From the NCBI GenBank assembly GCA_028821405.1, contig JAPPGK010000077.1:1-64000 (forward strand): a stretch of DNA of 64,000 bases, in the 5' to 3' direction. The notes below the pieces were generated by a model. That model ran no database searches. It saw nothing but the letters and a program-made list of their open reading frames with translations, and had not been told where the DNA came from. Positions within the stretch are counted from its first letter, which is position 1. Each line of letters begins with the position of its first letter. Below, piece after piece: positions 33,555 through 42,655 of the stretch. This DNA is from Gammaproteobacteria bacterium. Its GTDB lineage: Bacteria; Pseudomonadota; Gammaproteobacteria; Pseudomonadales; Azotimanducaceae. A program made the translations under genes and the position numbers.

Positions 33555-36500
33555 CCACGACGGATGACTTGCGCTGCCACGGCGAGTGGTGCGAGTGCAC
33601 TCGGCTTGCCCCGTGGCCAGCGACGCCGGGTGTTTGCCCAGACCCGACGCACCGTCGTCTTGGCTCGCGCCGCAAGTGCCGCCAGGTTGCGCGTGCTTGC
33701 GCGGTAGGGCATCGCCAGCAAGGCGGGGGTGGCGATCAACGTGAGCAGGGTGGCGAAGGTGAGGCCCGACACGATGGCCTGCGCCAGGGGAACCCAGAAG
33801 CTCGACAGCAAACCGCCGTAGACGATGGAGCGGTTGACGAAGTCGATGGAGAAGTGGCTTGCGAGCGGCAGCAGTCCGAGGACGGTCGTCGCCGTGGTCA
33901 GCAGCACGGGTCGAAGCCGCTGCGCACCGGTTCGCACGATCAGCGAGACGTAGTCCAATTCGGGGTGCTGCTGCCGCAGGTGGTTGAAGGTGTCGATGAG
34001 TACGATGTTGTTGTTGACGACGATACCCGCCAACGCGACAACGCCGACTCCCGTCAGGATTGCGCTGAACGTGCTGTTGGTGATCAGCAGTCCGAGCAGG
34101 ACTCCGCCGGTGGACATGGCGACGGCGGCGAGAATCAACAGGCTCTGGTAGGTGTTGTTGAACTGGATCACGAGCAGCACGAACATCAACAGCAGGGCGG
34201 CGGACAACGCCAGGAGCATGAAGTCGAGGGACCGGGTCTGTTCCTCGTCGGCGCCGCGGAAGGCGACCTCCACCCTGGGGTCGAGATTCGCCTGGTCGAG
34301 CCAAGCCTGCAGCTCGGCCACTTTGTCGCCCGCCAGGACACCGGGTTGCACATCGGCGCGAATGAACTCCACGACCTTGCCGTCGATGCGTTCGATGACG
34401 TCGAGGTTGGGAACGGCGGTGCGCTTGACGAAATTCGAGATCGGCACGCGCCCGTTCGGCGTCGTGATCTTCAGGTCGTCGAGAGCACTGACGCCACGCG
34501 CCCTCGGCGGGTACCGAACGCGGATGTCCACGACCTCGTCGGCCGTGTCGGGCCGGTACTCGCCCACCCGGAACCCATTCGTGACGAGCTGCACGGCGAT
34601 CCCGACCAGGGAGACATCGGCGTTGTAGAACGCGGCCTGTGCACGGTCGACGTCGAGTTCCCATTCGATGCCGGGCAGCGAACGGGTGTCGTCGATGTCG
34701 CGTAGCCCGGTCATCTCCACGTCCATGTGGTGACGTACCGCAGCCACGACCGGCTCTAGAAGGGCCTTCTCCTCGGCGGAGAACTGGATCTGGATCGGTT
34801 TGCCGACCGGCGGACCCCGCTCGGCTTCCCGAACCTCCACCGCGACCCCCGCCAGGTCCGCAGTGGCCTCCCGGGCCCGCTCCAGGATCTGTCGACCACT
34901 CATCGAACGTTCGCTCTCGTGATGCATCTGGAGGTACATCCGCCCAATCGTGTCGTTGGCGTCGGCCAAGCCGGGGCTTCCGGTACCGCCGCCACCGACC
35001 TGCGTTTGCAGGACCACGTCCTTGATGCCGGGAATGTCGAGAATGGGTGACTCGGCCTCGCGCACGAGGGCGTAGGCTTCGGCCGCGGATAGGTTGCCCC
35101 GCGCCCGAACGGCGATTCGTGCTCGTTCGGGGTCGCCATCGGAGAAGAACACCATCCCGCGGCCGAATTGACCGTACGCGAAATAGACCCCGCCCAATAC
35201 GAGTGCCACGACGGCCAAGGTCAATCCGGCGTGTCGACAGACGGCGCCGAGCAGTCGGGCATAGGCGCCGGTAAAGCCGGGGAGCGTACGTGGGTCGCCG
35301 TCGCCGAGTTGAACGAGTACGCGGCGGGCGCGGTCGTCACGCGAACGGGCGTGCCCAGCCAGGGCGCCGATCGTGGGGCCGAACAACAGGGCGTAGACAA
35401 GCGATCCCGCGAGTACGAAGAAAACCGTCACGGGCAGAAAGCTCATGAACTTGCCCGACAGGCCCGGCCAGAAGAGCAGGGGGAGGAACGCGGCCAGCGT
35501 CGTGCCGATGGACGCGGAAACCGGCCAGAACATCCGCTTGGCGGCGATCACGTAGGCGTCTCTCGGCGCCACGCCCTCGGCCATCTTGCGATCCGCGTAT
35601 TCGACCACGACGATCGCCCCGTCGATCAGCATGCCAAGCCCGAGCAGCATCCCGAACATGACCATGAAGTTGAACGTGAACCCCAGCGCCCAGAGGAACA
35701 GCAGCGCGACCAGGAACGACACCGGAATCGCCGTGCCGACGATGATCCCGCTGCGAACGCCGATGGCGGCCACCACCAGCACCATCACGAGCGTCAGCGT
35801 GGTGATGATGTTGCCCTGCAGTTCGGTGATTTGGGAACGCGCGAACGGCGCCTGGTCCTGGGTGTAGATCAAGTCGAGCCGGGCGGGCAGCTTGGGTCGG
35901 AACGCCTCCACGACCTCCTTCACGGCATCGACCGTGTCGACGACGTTGGCATTCTGGCGTCGATAGACGTTGAGCGAGATCGCCTGTCGCCCGTTTACAC
36001 GCGCGTAGCGCTGACGGTCCTTGAACGTGCGTCGGATCTGCGCGACGTCCGACAAGGTGACGACGGAGTCGCCGTCCGCTTTGATGGGAAGGTCGCGCAG
36101 GTCGTCGGCGGTCTTGATCAGCCCGGGTACCTTGACCGCGATGCGTCCACTCCCGGTATCGAGGGAACCGGCGGGAATCAGCCGGTTGTTGCGGATGACG
36201 GTGGTGATCAGTTGCTCGGTGGACACCTGGTACGACTCGAGTGCCGCGGGGTTGATGACCACTTCGAGCAACTCCTCCCGGTGGCCCTGCATTTCGGCCG
36301 CCAGGATGGTCGGCAATGCCTCAATGGCGTCCTTGAGATCTTCGGCGAGGTTGAACACGACACGTTCGGAGACGCCTCCTTCCAAACCGCCGACGAGGTT
36401 CACCTGGATGATCGGGAAGTCGCTTGCCGATTGCTCCAGGACGACGGGCTCATCGGCCGTGGCCGGGAAGTCGGGCTTGGCGCGGTCGACGGCTTCGCGC

Positions 36501-36829
36501 ACGTCCGCCAGGGCTTCCTCCAGGTCGTGGCTGGCGTCGAACTCGACCAGGACGCGCACCGATCCCTCGTAGGCCAGCGCACGTACTTCGTCGACACCGC
36601 CAATGATGCGCAGTTCGGACTCCAAGGGTTTGAGGAGGAGGCGCGCGGCGTCTTCCGGGGAGATTCCCTCGTGGGTCACCGAGACCATGAAGTAGGGAAC
36701 ATCGATATTGGGTTCGGATTCGATGGGGATGGCGATCCGTGCGCCGATCCCGGCAAGCAGCAGGAGCGCCAAGACCGACAACGTGGCGTGGGGTCGGTCG
36801 ACCGCGGCCTCGATAAGGAAATTCTTCAA
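33533..36829 (-). CDS. RND-family efflux pump inner-membrane subunit
   Basis: AcrB/HAE-type proton-driven pump of 1098 residues. The first helix (VLALLLLAGIGARIAI) is followed by a periplasmic porter domain (EALADVREAVDRAKPDFP), the first helix bundle with GMLLGLGMLIDGAIVVVEYADR, which carries the Asp of the proton relay, a second porter domain and the C-terminal helices (SLLILAAVAMSTGGVLLGLL; GVVALAGIVVNNNIVLIDTF). The tail is Arg/Lys rich. The start is TTG, placed inside the TTGA that ends the adaptor gene, so the two are coupled. No outer-membrane channel gene follows. The substrate cannot be read; this subgroup includes multidrug and lipid-type exporters. Confidence 0.93.
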   Translation of the reverse strand: MKNFLIEAAVDRPHATLSVLALLLLAGIGARIAIPIESEPNIDVPYFMVSVTHEGISPEDAARLLLKPLESELRIIGGVDEVRALAYEGSVRVLVEFDASHDLEEALADVREAVDRAKPDFPATADEPVVLEQSASDFPIIQVNLVGGLEGGVSERVVFNLAEDLKDAIEALPTILAAEMQGHREELLEVVINPAALESYQVSTEQLITTVIRNNRLIPAGSLDTGSGRIAVKVPGLIKTADDLRDLPIKADGDSVVTLSDVAQIRRTFKDRQRYARVNGRQAISLNVYRRQNANVVDTVDAVKEVVEAFRPKLPARLDLIYTQDQAPFARSQITELQGNIITTLTLVMVLVVAAIGVRSGIIVGTAIPVSFLVALLFLWALGFTFNFMVMFGMLLGLGMLIDGAIVVVEYADRKMAEGVAPRDAYVIAAKRMFWPVSASIGTTLAAFLPLLFWPGLSGKFMSFLPVTVFFVLAGSLVYALLFGPTIGALAGHARSRDDRARRVLVQLGDGDPRTLPGFTGAYARLLGAVCRHAGLTLAVVALVLGGVYFAYGQFGRGMVFFSDGDPERARIAVRARGNLSAAEAYALVREAESPILDIPGIKDVVLQTQVGGGGTGSPGLADANDTIGRMYLQMHHESERSMSGRQILERAREATADLAGVAVEVREAERGPPVGKPIQIQFSAEEKALLEPVVAAVRHHMDVEMTGLRDIDDTRSLPGIEWELDVDRAQAAFYNADVSLVGIAVQLVTNGFRVGEYRPDTADEVVDIRVRYPPRARGVSALDDLKITTPNGRVPISNFVKRTAVPNLDVIERIDGKVVEFIRADVQPGVLAGDKVAELQAWLDQANLDPRVEVAFRGADEEQTRSLDFMLLALSAALLLMFVLLVIQFNNTYQSLLILAAVAMSTGGVLLGLLITNSTFSAILTGVGVVALAGIVVNNNIVLIDTFNHLRQQHPELDYVSLIVRTGAQRLRPVLLTTATTVLGLLPLASHFSIDFVNRSIVYGGLLSSFWVPLAQAIVSGLTFATLLTLIATPALLAMPYRASTRNLAALAARAKTTVRRVWANTRRRWPRGKPSALAPLAVAAQVIRRGKKEPRR

Positions 36830-37980
36830 GAACGATCCGCGGTGAGCGAGGCCTGGCCGCCTTGGGCCTTGCGGGACGCACCAACATCGTCACCATCCTC
36901 GAAATGCACTTCGACGCGCTCGCCGTCGACCACCAGCTGATGGCCCACGGTAATCAACGTGACGGTCTTCGGGAGGCCCGTCACCCACACGCCCTCGTCG
37001 GCATCGGCCACGATCTCCACCGGGCGGAACTGCACGCGGCTGTCCGCGTCGACCGTGCGCACGCCCAGTTGCCCGGCATCATCCAATGCCAATACCGCAG
37101 AGCTGATCTGGTGGGCACCCACCTCGCCCACCACGATGGCGATGTCGGCTGTTGCGCCGCTCAGCAGGCGGTGATGAGGGTTGGCGACGGTCGCTTCCAC
37201 GCGATAGGTACGGGTCGCGGAATCCGCCTGGTTGCCGATGAAGCTGATGGTGCCGGTTGCGGTCTCCCCGGACGCGAGCACGCCGATCGCGGTCCCGCCG
37301 ATGGCGAGGCGGCTGACGTCTCGTTCGGACACCTGCCCGACGAGCAGCATCGGATCCAAGTCGACGATCCGCACACACGGCGTCGCTGGCTGCGCATAGC
37401 TCCCGACTTCGAGCAGGGTCTGCTCGACGACGCCACCGAACGGTGCCCTGATGAGGGTTCTCTCGAAGTCCAACGTGGCGGCTTCGAGTTGCGCCTCGGT
37501 GGTAGCCAGCCGCGATTTCGCCTGCGCGATCGCGGTCTTGGACTGGAAGCCGCCGTCCTTCAGTCGCAAGCTGCCCTCGTGCTCGATCTGTGCTTGGTTG
37601 ACCGCCTCCTTGGCTTGGTTGACCCGTGCCTGCCGATCCTCGACGGCGAGCCTGCATAGGAGGTCCCCCGCGGCGACCACGGTGCCGCGCTCCACCGGTC
37701 GCTCGACAACGCGCCCTTGCGTCTCGGCCCGGACTTCGACCGTTCGCTTGTTTTCGGTGTGGCCGCGAATCTTGACCTCGTCGGAATACGCCGAGGCGAC
37801 AAGGGTACGTACCCGGACGACCGTGGGCTTCCGGTCGTCGCCGCCGGCGATGGCATCGGCATTTTGCTTGCGGATGGATGGGTGGTCGGCGACCGCGTCG
37901 ACGCCCCCGATGAAACCGGACGCCAGCCAGATGCCGGTTGCTACGACGATCCCAAGCGCGGTGAGGTGGGTCTTTCGCAT
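36826..37980 (-). CDS. periplasmic adaptor of the RND pump
   Basis: HlyD-like membrane fusion protein of 384 residues. A signal-anchor (LTALGIVVATGIWLASGFIG) leads to the barrel-sandwich halves (IRGHTENKRTVEVRAETQGR and RTLIRAPFGGVVEQTLLEVG) around a short coiled coil (about 125-180), then a beta-barrel (MLLVGQVSERDVSRLAIGG) and a membrane-proximal domain (VWVTGLPKTVTLITVGHQLV). ATG 37980 is chosen for the signal-anchor; the frame is open upstream without a better site. Its TGA overlaps the TTG start of the RND pump gene. It bridges the pump to an outer-membrane channel encoded elsewhere. Confidence 0.9.
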   Translation of the reverse strand: MRKTHLTALGIVVATGIWLASGFIGGVDAVADHPSIRKQNADAIAGGDDRKPTVVRVRTLVASAYSDEVKIRGHTENKRTVEVRAETQGRVVERPVERGTVVAAGDLLCRLAVEDRQARVNQAKEAVNQAQIEHEGSLRLKDGGFQSKTAIAQAKSRLATTEAQLEAATLDFERTLIRAPFGGVVEQTLLEVGSYAQPATPCVRIVDLDPMLLVGQVSERDVSRLAIGGTAIGVLASGETATGTISFIGNQADSATRTYRVEATVANPHHRLLSGATADIAIVVGEVGAHQISSAVLALDDAGQLGVRTVDADSRVQFRPVEIVADADEGVWVTGLPKTVTLITVGHQLVVDGERVEVHFEDGDDVGASRKAQGGQASLTADRS

Positions 37981-38196
37981 GCCGCCACCCCGGAGACTGC
38001 GTGCGCCGGAAAGTAGCACACCCTGGCCAATGCGCGCGATACGCTTGGGACTTCCCGACGGTGCCCCAATGCGCCCGTCCACCCGAATGTCCCGGATTGC
38101 AGCGGCAAAGCGAGGGGACAACGCCGCCAGGCCGCTCGCTTGGTTTCTGCGGTGCGTACCCTATGCCCGTCCGCTACGGGCCTATGGCACCCGAAT

Positions 38197-38616
38197 CTAC
38201 CACTCCCCGGTGTTCGGCATGGACGCCCACGGTTCCTTGGGTGGCAGCGGTTTCCCCGCCTGCAGAAGCTCGACCGAGATGTTGTCGGGTGATCGGACGA
38301 ATGCCATGTGGCCGTCCCGGGGCGGGCGATTGATGGTGACGCCGCCATCCATCAAGCGATGGCAGAGGGCGTAGATGTCGTCGACGTGGTAGGCCAGATG
38401 CCCGAAGTTTCGACCCCCGGATAGCGTCTCGGGGTCCCAGTTGTGGGTGAGTTCCACTTGCGCTTCGCTGTCTCCGGGTGCGGCGAGGAAGACCAGGGTG
38501 AACTTGCCGCCCTCGTTGTCGATGCGGCGCAGTTCCTCGAGGCCCAGCTTGTTGCAGTAGAAGTCGAGCGATGCGTCGAGATCGGCGACTCGAACCATGG
38601 TGTGCAGGTATTTCAT
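38197..38616 (-). CDS. gloA: lactoylglutathione lyase (glyoxalase I)
   Basis: Metal-dependent glyoxalase I of 139 residues, which isomerises the hemithioacetal of methylglyoxal and glutathione. The four metal ligands are seen as His5 in KYLHTMVRV, Glu in AQVELTHNW, His in FGHLAYHVDD and Glu in NISVELLQAG. Length agrees with bacterial Ni-type GloA (135-145). The start at 38616 is set by homology; an open frame to 38688 adds a basic stretch unlike the family. A candidate structured RNA ending in a terminator lies upstream on the same strand and would separate this gene from it. Confidence 0.95.
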   Translation of the reverse strand: MKYLHTMVRVADLDASLDFYCNKLGLEELRRIDNEGGKFTLVFLAAPGDSEAQVELTHNWDPETLSGGRNFGHLAYHVDDIYALCHRLMDGGVTINRPPRDGHMAFVRSPDNISVELLQAGKPLPPKEPWASMPNTGEW

Positions 38617-38706
38617 GATGTTCGTCCCAGCGTGCGAAGCCCGTAAAGCATACCGGACAGCGGGCCGTAGCGGGCGGCGGGTGCCCAAGTTGCCCGAAAC
38701 GACCAG

Positions 38707-38737
38707 CGAAAAAAGAACCCCGACCGGGAGGTCGGGG
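38707..38737 (-). terminator. intrinsic terminator on the minus strand
   Basis: Perfect 8-base stem CCCCGACC (38718-38725) and GGTCGGGG (38730-38737) with loop ggga. Read on the minus strand it is followed by TTCTTTTTTC (38717-38707), a typical U tract. On the plus strand no T run follows, so it works leftward. Confidence 0.75.
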
Positions 38738-38831
38738 TCACCAAGTCATAGGCGAAAAAGGGGATCGAAATGTCACGACTTGCGAAGGGAGAGGGGTTGA
38801 TCGAGACGATGCAAGTACTCCGCAAGTCGTG
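38707..38831 (-). ncRNA. candidate small structured RNA ending at the terminator
   Basis: Upstream of the leftward terminator lies a perfect 11-base inverted repeat, CACGACTTGCG (38774-38784) and CGCAAGTCGTG (38821-38831), with a 36-base loop. On the minus strand the order is long hairpin, about 36 bases of spacer, terminator hairpin and U tract, the layout of a roughly 125-base regulatory RNA. No minus-strand gene upstream needs this terminator: the next gene to the right (38921) points the other way. Its 5' end and promoter cannot be fixed. It could instead be the terminated leader of the glyoxalase gene. Confidence 0.4.
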
Positions 38832-38920
38832 CGCAAACTCTATCCGCCAATCGTGGATGGAAAGTGGAGCTACTATGGGAAAGCGATTGGCGTTTGGCGC
38901 AGCAACACCCGGAGGAAACC

Positions 38921-40072
38921 ATGCATTCGCGACCCATCAAGGACTTGATCGCCGCAGCGGCTGTCGACCACGGCGCGCTCGACTTCGACGACCGCGGCAC
39001 GGGGTTGGCGCCGCGGCGGTTGCCGGACTGGACCCGTGCCCAGTTGCCCCAGCCCATGGACGTGACGGTTCGGATGCCGTCGGGCGTTCGCCTGCGCTTC
39101 GCCACCGACTCGACCGGGGTCGGCATCTCGTTCCTCGCCACCACCTGGGCGATGCCTGGCCGGGAGCGCCGGCCGGTCGTGTTCAACCTGGAAACCGATG
39201 GCACCCTCTTGCGGGCGGAGTCCACGTCGGGGAACGCCATCGTGGTGAAGCCGGAAACGCCGGGCGGCTTCGATCTCGTCCGCGGCGAGTCCGACACGTT
39301 GCTGTTCGACGGTCTGCCTTCCGGAGACAAGACCTGCGAGCTTTGGCTGCCACACAACGCCCTTGTCGAACTACGCGCTCTCGTCGTGGACGACGGCGCC
39401 GCGATCACTGCCGCGCCGGCGGATGGGCGACGCCGGTGGGTGCACTACGGCAGCTCCATCAGCCATTGCATGGAAGCCTCGGAACCGGCGGGCACTTGGC
39501 CGGCCGTTGCCGCGCGACTCGCCGACGTCTCCCTCCGCAACCTGGGCTTCGGCGGGCAATGCCACTTGGATCAGTTCGTCGCCCGGACCATCCGGGATCT
39601 CCAGGAGGTCGACATCGTGAGCATTAAGACCGGCATCAACATCGTCAACATGGACTCCATGCGCGAACGGGTTTTCACCCCGGCCTTGCACGGCTTCCTG
39701 GATACGATCCGGGAACGCAAGCCAGAAGTGCCCATCGTGGTGATTTCACCGATCTACTGTCCTAGCGCGGAGACCCGTCCGGGGCCGACGGTCCCCGATG
39801 GGCAAGGCAGGTTCGTAACGATCGACGGCTTCGAACAGTTCAGAAGCGGCAGCCTATCCCTGGTGCGCATCCGCGAGATCATTGCCGATGTGGTGGAGAA
39901 GCGCCGTACGGCAGGCGACCCGGCATTGCACTACGTCGACGGGCTCACCCTGTTCGGTGCCGAGGACGCCCACGACCTGCCCGACGATCTGCACCCCAAT
40001 CCCGCTGGCTACCGGCGTATGGGCGAACGCTTCGCGCCCGGGCTTGCCGAGCTCGCTGCCACGTTAGACTAG
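38921..40072 (+). CDS. SGNH/GDSL-family hydrolase with N-terminal beta-sandwich domain
   Basis: A 383-residue esterase-like enzyme. The N-terminal half (residues 40-165) looks like a jelly-roll domain, followed by an SGNH hydrolase with the Ser in VHYGSSISHCM (block I), Gly in NLGFGGQCHLD (block II), Asn in KTGINIVNMD (block III) and the Asp-x-x-His in PDDLHPNPAGY (block V). This two-domain form resembles carbohydrate esterases that remove acetyl groups. There is no signal peptide, so it should be cytoplasmic. GGAGGA five bases before the ATG decides the start. It is followed 30 bases later by a crotonase gene on the same strand. Confidence 0.87.
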   Translation: MHSRPIKDLIAAAAVDHGALDFDDRGTGLAPRRLPDWTRAQLPQPMDVTVRMPSGVRLRFATDSTGVGISFLATTWAMPGRERRPVVFNLETDGTLLRAESTSGNAIVVKPETPGGFDLVRGESDTLLFDGLPSGDKTCELWLPHNALVELRALVVDDGAAITAAPADGRRRWVHYGSSISHCMEASEPAGTWPAVAARLADVSLRNLGFGGQCHLDQFVARTIRDLQEVDIVSIKTGINIVNMDSMRERVFTPALHGFLDTIRERKPEVPIVVISPIYCPSAETRPGPTVPDGQGRFVTIDGFEQFRSGSLSLVRIREIIADVVEKRRTAGDPALHYVDGLTLFGAEDAHDLPDDLHPNPAGYRRMGERFAPGLAELAATLD

Positions 40073-40102
40073 CGGGTCGAAGACCGATCTCAAGGAGTCG
40101 TC

Positions 40103-40927
40103 ATGCCCATCTCGCCATCGAGCACCGAGGACCTGCTGGTTAGCCAGGAAGGCCGTGTTGCCGTCCTGACCCTCAACCGCCCCGAACGCCTGAACGCCAT
40201 CAGCGGCACCATGCTCGGTGAACTCTCCGCAAAACTGGTGGAGGCCAACAAGGACCCGGACACGCGTTGCATCGTGCTCACCGGAGCAGGCCGCGGGTTC
40301 TGCGCCGGCCTCGATCTCGTCGACGTTGGGCAGGGAGGAATCGGTAGCCGCGAACGCGGCGCCGGCGACAATCGGCCGCCGCGCCAGTTGTTCGACCTGC
40401 GCGATGCGCCGATCAACGTCATGTGGAACATCGACACGCCGGTGGTCTGCGCCGTCAACGGAGCCGCTGCGGGCTACGGCATGGACCTGACGCTGCTCGC
40501 CGACATGCGCATTGCGTCGGAGTCCGCCAAGATGGCCGCGGTGACCGCGAAGCGCAACGTCGTCCCGGAGAGCGGCGGCACCTGGCTCCTGCCGCGACTC
40601 ATCGGCTGGGGCAAGGCGGCGGAGTTGTACTACCGGGCGCGCACCATCGACGCTGCGGAGTGTCTCGACATCGGTCTCGTGAATGCCGTCGTTCCGAGTG
40701 AAGAGCTCATGCCGACGGCCATGCAGTGGGCCCAGGAGATCGCCGACAACGCCCCGATGGCGGTGCAGACCACCAAGCGGATGATGCGCATGGGGCTCGA
40801 AGAGTCCTACGACACCGCAGTGGACCACCTGATGGTGCACTTGAACGGCATGTTCGCCTCCGAGGACTTTCAGGAGGGCGTCAAGGCATTCCTCGAGAAG
40901 CGCAAGCCGAACTTCACGGGACGCTAA
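40103..40927 (+). CDS. enoyl-CoA hydratase-family protein
   Basis: A 274-residue crotonase. Oxyanion segments are GFCAGLDLVDVG (about 69-80) and VCAVNGAAAGYGMDLTLLAD (about 115-134); the catalytic Glu region is NVVPESGGTWLLPRL, with a Glu placed as in active hydratases and isomerases of this branch. The ending KAFLEKRKPNFTGR is typical of catabolic enoyl-CoA hydratases (F-x-G-R/K). GGAG lies about nine bases before ATG 40103. It probably shares a transcript with the upstream SGNH hydrolase. The exact acyl-CoA is unknown. Confidence 0.9.
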   Translation: MPISPSSTEDLLVSQEGRVAVLTLNRPERLNAISGTMLGELSAKLVEANKDPDTRCIVLTGAGRGFCAGLDLVDVGQGGIGSRERGAGDNRPPRQLFDLRDAPINVMWNIDTPVVCAVNGAAAGYGMDLTLLADMRIASESAKMAAVTAKRNVVPESGGTWLLPRLIGWGKAAELYYRARTIDAAECLDIGLVNAVVPSEELMPTAMQWAQEIADNAPMAVQTTKRMMRMGLEESYDTAVDHLMVHLNGMFASEDFQEGVKAFLEKRKPNFTGR

Positions 40928-40950
40928 CGCTCGACAAAAGGTGTTCCTGG

Positions 40951-42261
40951 CTAACTGCGTACGCTCGCAAGCAGTGCCTTGTTGCTGCCTCGAACTTCGC
41001 TCAGCCGACGCTCAATCAGCCGACGGGTCTCGTGCGTGACGCCCAGATCGGCGGCAACCCGACCCCATTGACCAATCGCGTCGACGACGCGATCAACAAC
41101 CTCGCGCGCTTGACGCCAGTCGGCAAAGTTGGCTTGGACCGCAAGCCGCTGCATGGCGTCGAGCGGGGGGTTGGCCCCGTGGCCGAGGAATGCTGTCGTG
41201 TGCTCGCCGTGGGGATTCGGGCTGAATGTCACGTCGTAGAACGGTGCTGGTTGCCAGTTTCCGTCGTCGTCTTGCAGGAACGCCCAGTTGCGGGTGTGGT
41301 CGTCCTGGTTCGCGGCGAGCAGGTTGAAAACGGCGCGGGTGAACTGGGTCTGGCCGACGGCTGCGCTCGCGCAGAGTGCCTGGCTGGCCTTGATGAGGTC
41401 GTCGTAGTCCATCGTGGGGGCGCGGAAGTCCGCGTCGAGCAGTCCGGCAAGGCTGTGCAGGTGAAACCTGCCGCCTTGGGGGGAGCAATCGAAGCGCTTC
41501 AGAGCCAACCAGGCGATCGACGGGCCGGTACGTTTGGAAGGCGAGGGGGTTGGACGTAGAAGCCGCCATTCCGGTGTCTCGATGCCTGCTTGCTCGGCCA
41601 TGGTCAGGTAGGCCGCTTCGCACAGACCCTCTTCATGGCCGAGCGGAAGCGAGGCGGATGTGAACTTCACGAGCCACGCCTCCAGGGCGGGCGCCGGACG
41701 CAAGCGGGCTTTCGAAAGGTTGCCGTCGGCGGGAAGGTACATCTCGATCTTCGGTCGCGCGCCACCGGAGCTTACGCCGAACGCCAAGGCGTTCGGGATA
41801 TCCTCGCGCTCGGTATCGAACACCGCCCGAGCCAGCTCGCCGGCTTCCCAGACGTCGAGACTTGTTTCCGCAGACACGGGATGCCCGGAACTGGGCACGT
41901 ATTCCAATGCGCCGAGCCCCCGGTCGCCCACGTAGGCGAGTCGGTCCATCGCGGTCAGTTGACTGGGCACGATGTCACTCTGGCGGAAGACGCGGTCCAT
42001 CAGCATTCGGCCCCAGCCATCGGGCAGCGAATCGGCGAAAACGCCGTGCAGTCCCTCGTGCGGCGTGGCCGGCGCCCGATACAAGCCGGCGTCGTAGGGC
42101 AGTGTGAAGGGGGACAGGCTGGGGTGCCGGCTGAGATAGCCGCGGTCGTATTGGAAAAACACGCCTTGTCGGTTTTGCGCCAGCACGCCCGCCCGAGTTC
42201 GGGATCCCGTGGACCAACGTCGCCAGACCTCGAGACGTCGCCTTGGCGCGAAGTCGGTCAC
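40951..42261 (-). CDS. hipA: HipA-family serine/threonine kinase toxin
   Basis: Kinase toxin of 436 residues. The N-terminal HipA subdomain has LPDGWGRMLMDRVF and GDRGLGALEYVP; the ATP-binding loop is GVSSGGARPKIEMY, the phosphate-anchoring Lys is in EAWLVKFTSA, and the catalytic loop is LLAANQDDHTRNWAFL with the Asp and Asn of the kinase site, followed by PFYDVTFSP for the metal Asp. All needed residues are present, so the toxin looks active. Characterised HipA proteins phosphorylate glutamyl-tRNA synthetase and cause persistence; the target here is unproven. The start (GTG, 42261) overlaps the hipB stop by four bases. Confidence 0.93.
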   Translation of the reverse strand: MTDFAPRRRLEVWRRWSTGSRTRAGVLAQNRQGVFFQYDRGYLSRHPSLSPFTLPYDAGLYRAPATPHEGLHGVFADSLPDGWGRMLMDRVFRQSDIVPSQLTAMDRLAYVGDRGLGALEYVPSSGHPVSAETSLDVWEAGELARAVFDTEREDIPNALAFGVSSGGARPKIEMYLPADGNLSKARLRPAPALEAWLVKFTSASLPLGHEEGLCEAAYLTMAEQAGIETPEWRLLRPTPSPSKRTGPSIAWLALKRFDCSPQGGRFHLHSLAGLLDADFRAPTMDYDDLIKASQALCASAAVGQTQFTRAVFNLLAANQDDHTRNWAFLQDDDGNWQPAPFYDVTFSPNPHGEHTTAFLGHGANPPLDAMQRLAVQANFADWRQAREVVDRVVDAIGQWGRVAADLGVTHETRRLIERRLSEVRGSNKALLASVRS

Positions 42262-42536
42262 GTGGCGAGGATGTCTTCGATGCTGCGCGGTGGCGTTTCG
42301 GGCACCTCGGCCAGTGCAGCGAGACGGTCCAGGTGGTCAACGCATTGCCAAAGGAGAATGAACTGGCGCAGGGAGATCTGTCCTGCGGACTCGAAGCGCT
42401 TGATGGTTGCCGGTGGAACGGTGGTCAGCTCCGCAAGCGCGTTTCGCGACAGCTTGCGTTCCCGCCGCCTGCGTCTCACGCCGTTTGCGAGTTGGCGTTG
42501 GACATCGGAGGGCGTTACCAGGGACAGCAGTGTCAT
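42258..42536 (-). CDS. hipB: HipB-like antitoxin, helix-turn-helix
   Basis: A 92-residue XRE-type DNA-binding protein. The HTH runs about residues 15-65 (VRRRRRERKLSRNALAEL, then VPPATIKRFESAG), with a short C-terminal part (PPRSIEDILAT) that may contact HipA. It is the first gene of the pair and overlaps hipA by four bases, the classical layout. An 18-base palindrome centred 36 bases upstream of the start is the probable operator for autorepression. Confidence 0.9.
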   Translation of the reverse strand: MTLLSLVTPSDVQRQLANGVRRRRRERKLSRNALAELTTVPPATIKRFESAGQISLRQFILLWQCVDHLDRLAALAEVPETPPRSIEDILAT

Positions 42537-42563
42537 GAGAAACCCATCAGTGAAGGATTAGAC

Positions 42564-42581
42564 TGGATATTATCATGTCCA
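42564..42581. promoter_or_regulatory. operator-like palindrome of the hipBA unit
   Basis: TGGATA, six bases, TGTCCA: an inverted repeat TGGAYA-N6-TRTCCA, 28 bases before the hipB ATG and next to AT-rich sequence able to serve as a -10 region on the minus strand. Known HipB operators have the form TATCC-N8-GGATA, so the half-sites differ but the core (TATCC/GGATA-like) is similar. Function inferred. Confidence 0.55.
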
Positions 42582-42655
42582 ATATTGAACGTTAACCCGC
42601 GAAAGGGCTACGTTGTTGACCATCCGAACGGTGCCGAAACGGGACAAGCCCGTCC

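Noticed and set aside
35168..36940. Plus-strand frame of 590 codons opposite the RND pump
   Set aside because: Composition (runs of Gly, Arg, Asp, Glu and Gln) is that of an antisense shadow; the RND frame on the other strand has clear motifs.
38770..39627. Plus-strand frame starting MSRLAKGEGLIETM with a possible ribosome site
   Set aside because: After about 40 residues it continues out of frame through the SGNH gene with Arg-rich shadow text; only the first part could be a leader peptide and evidence is weak.
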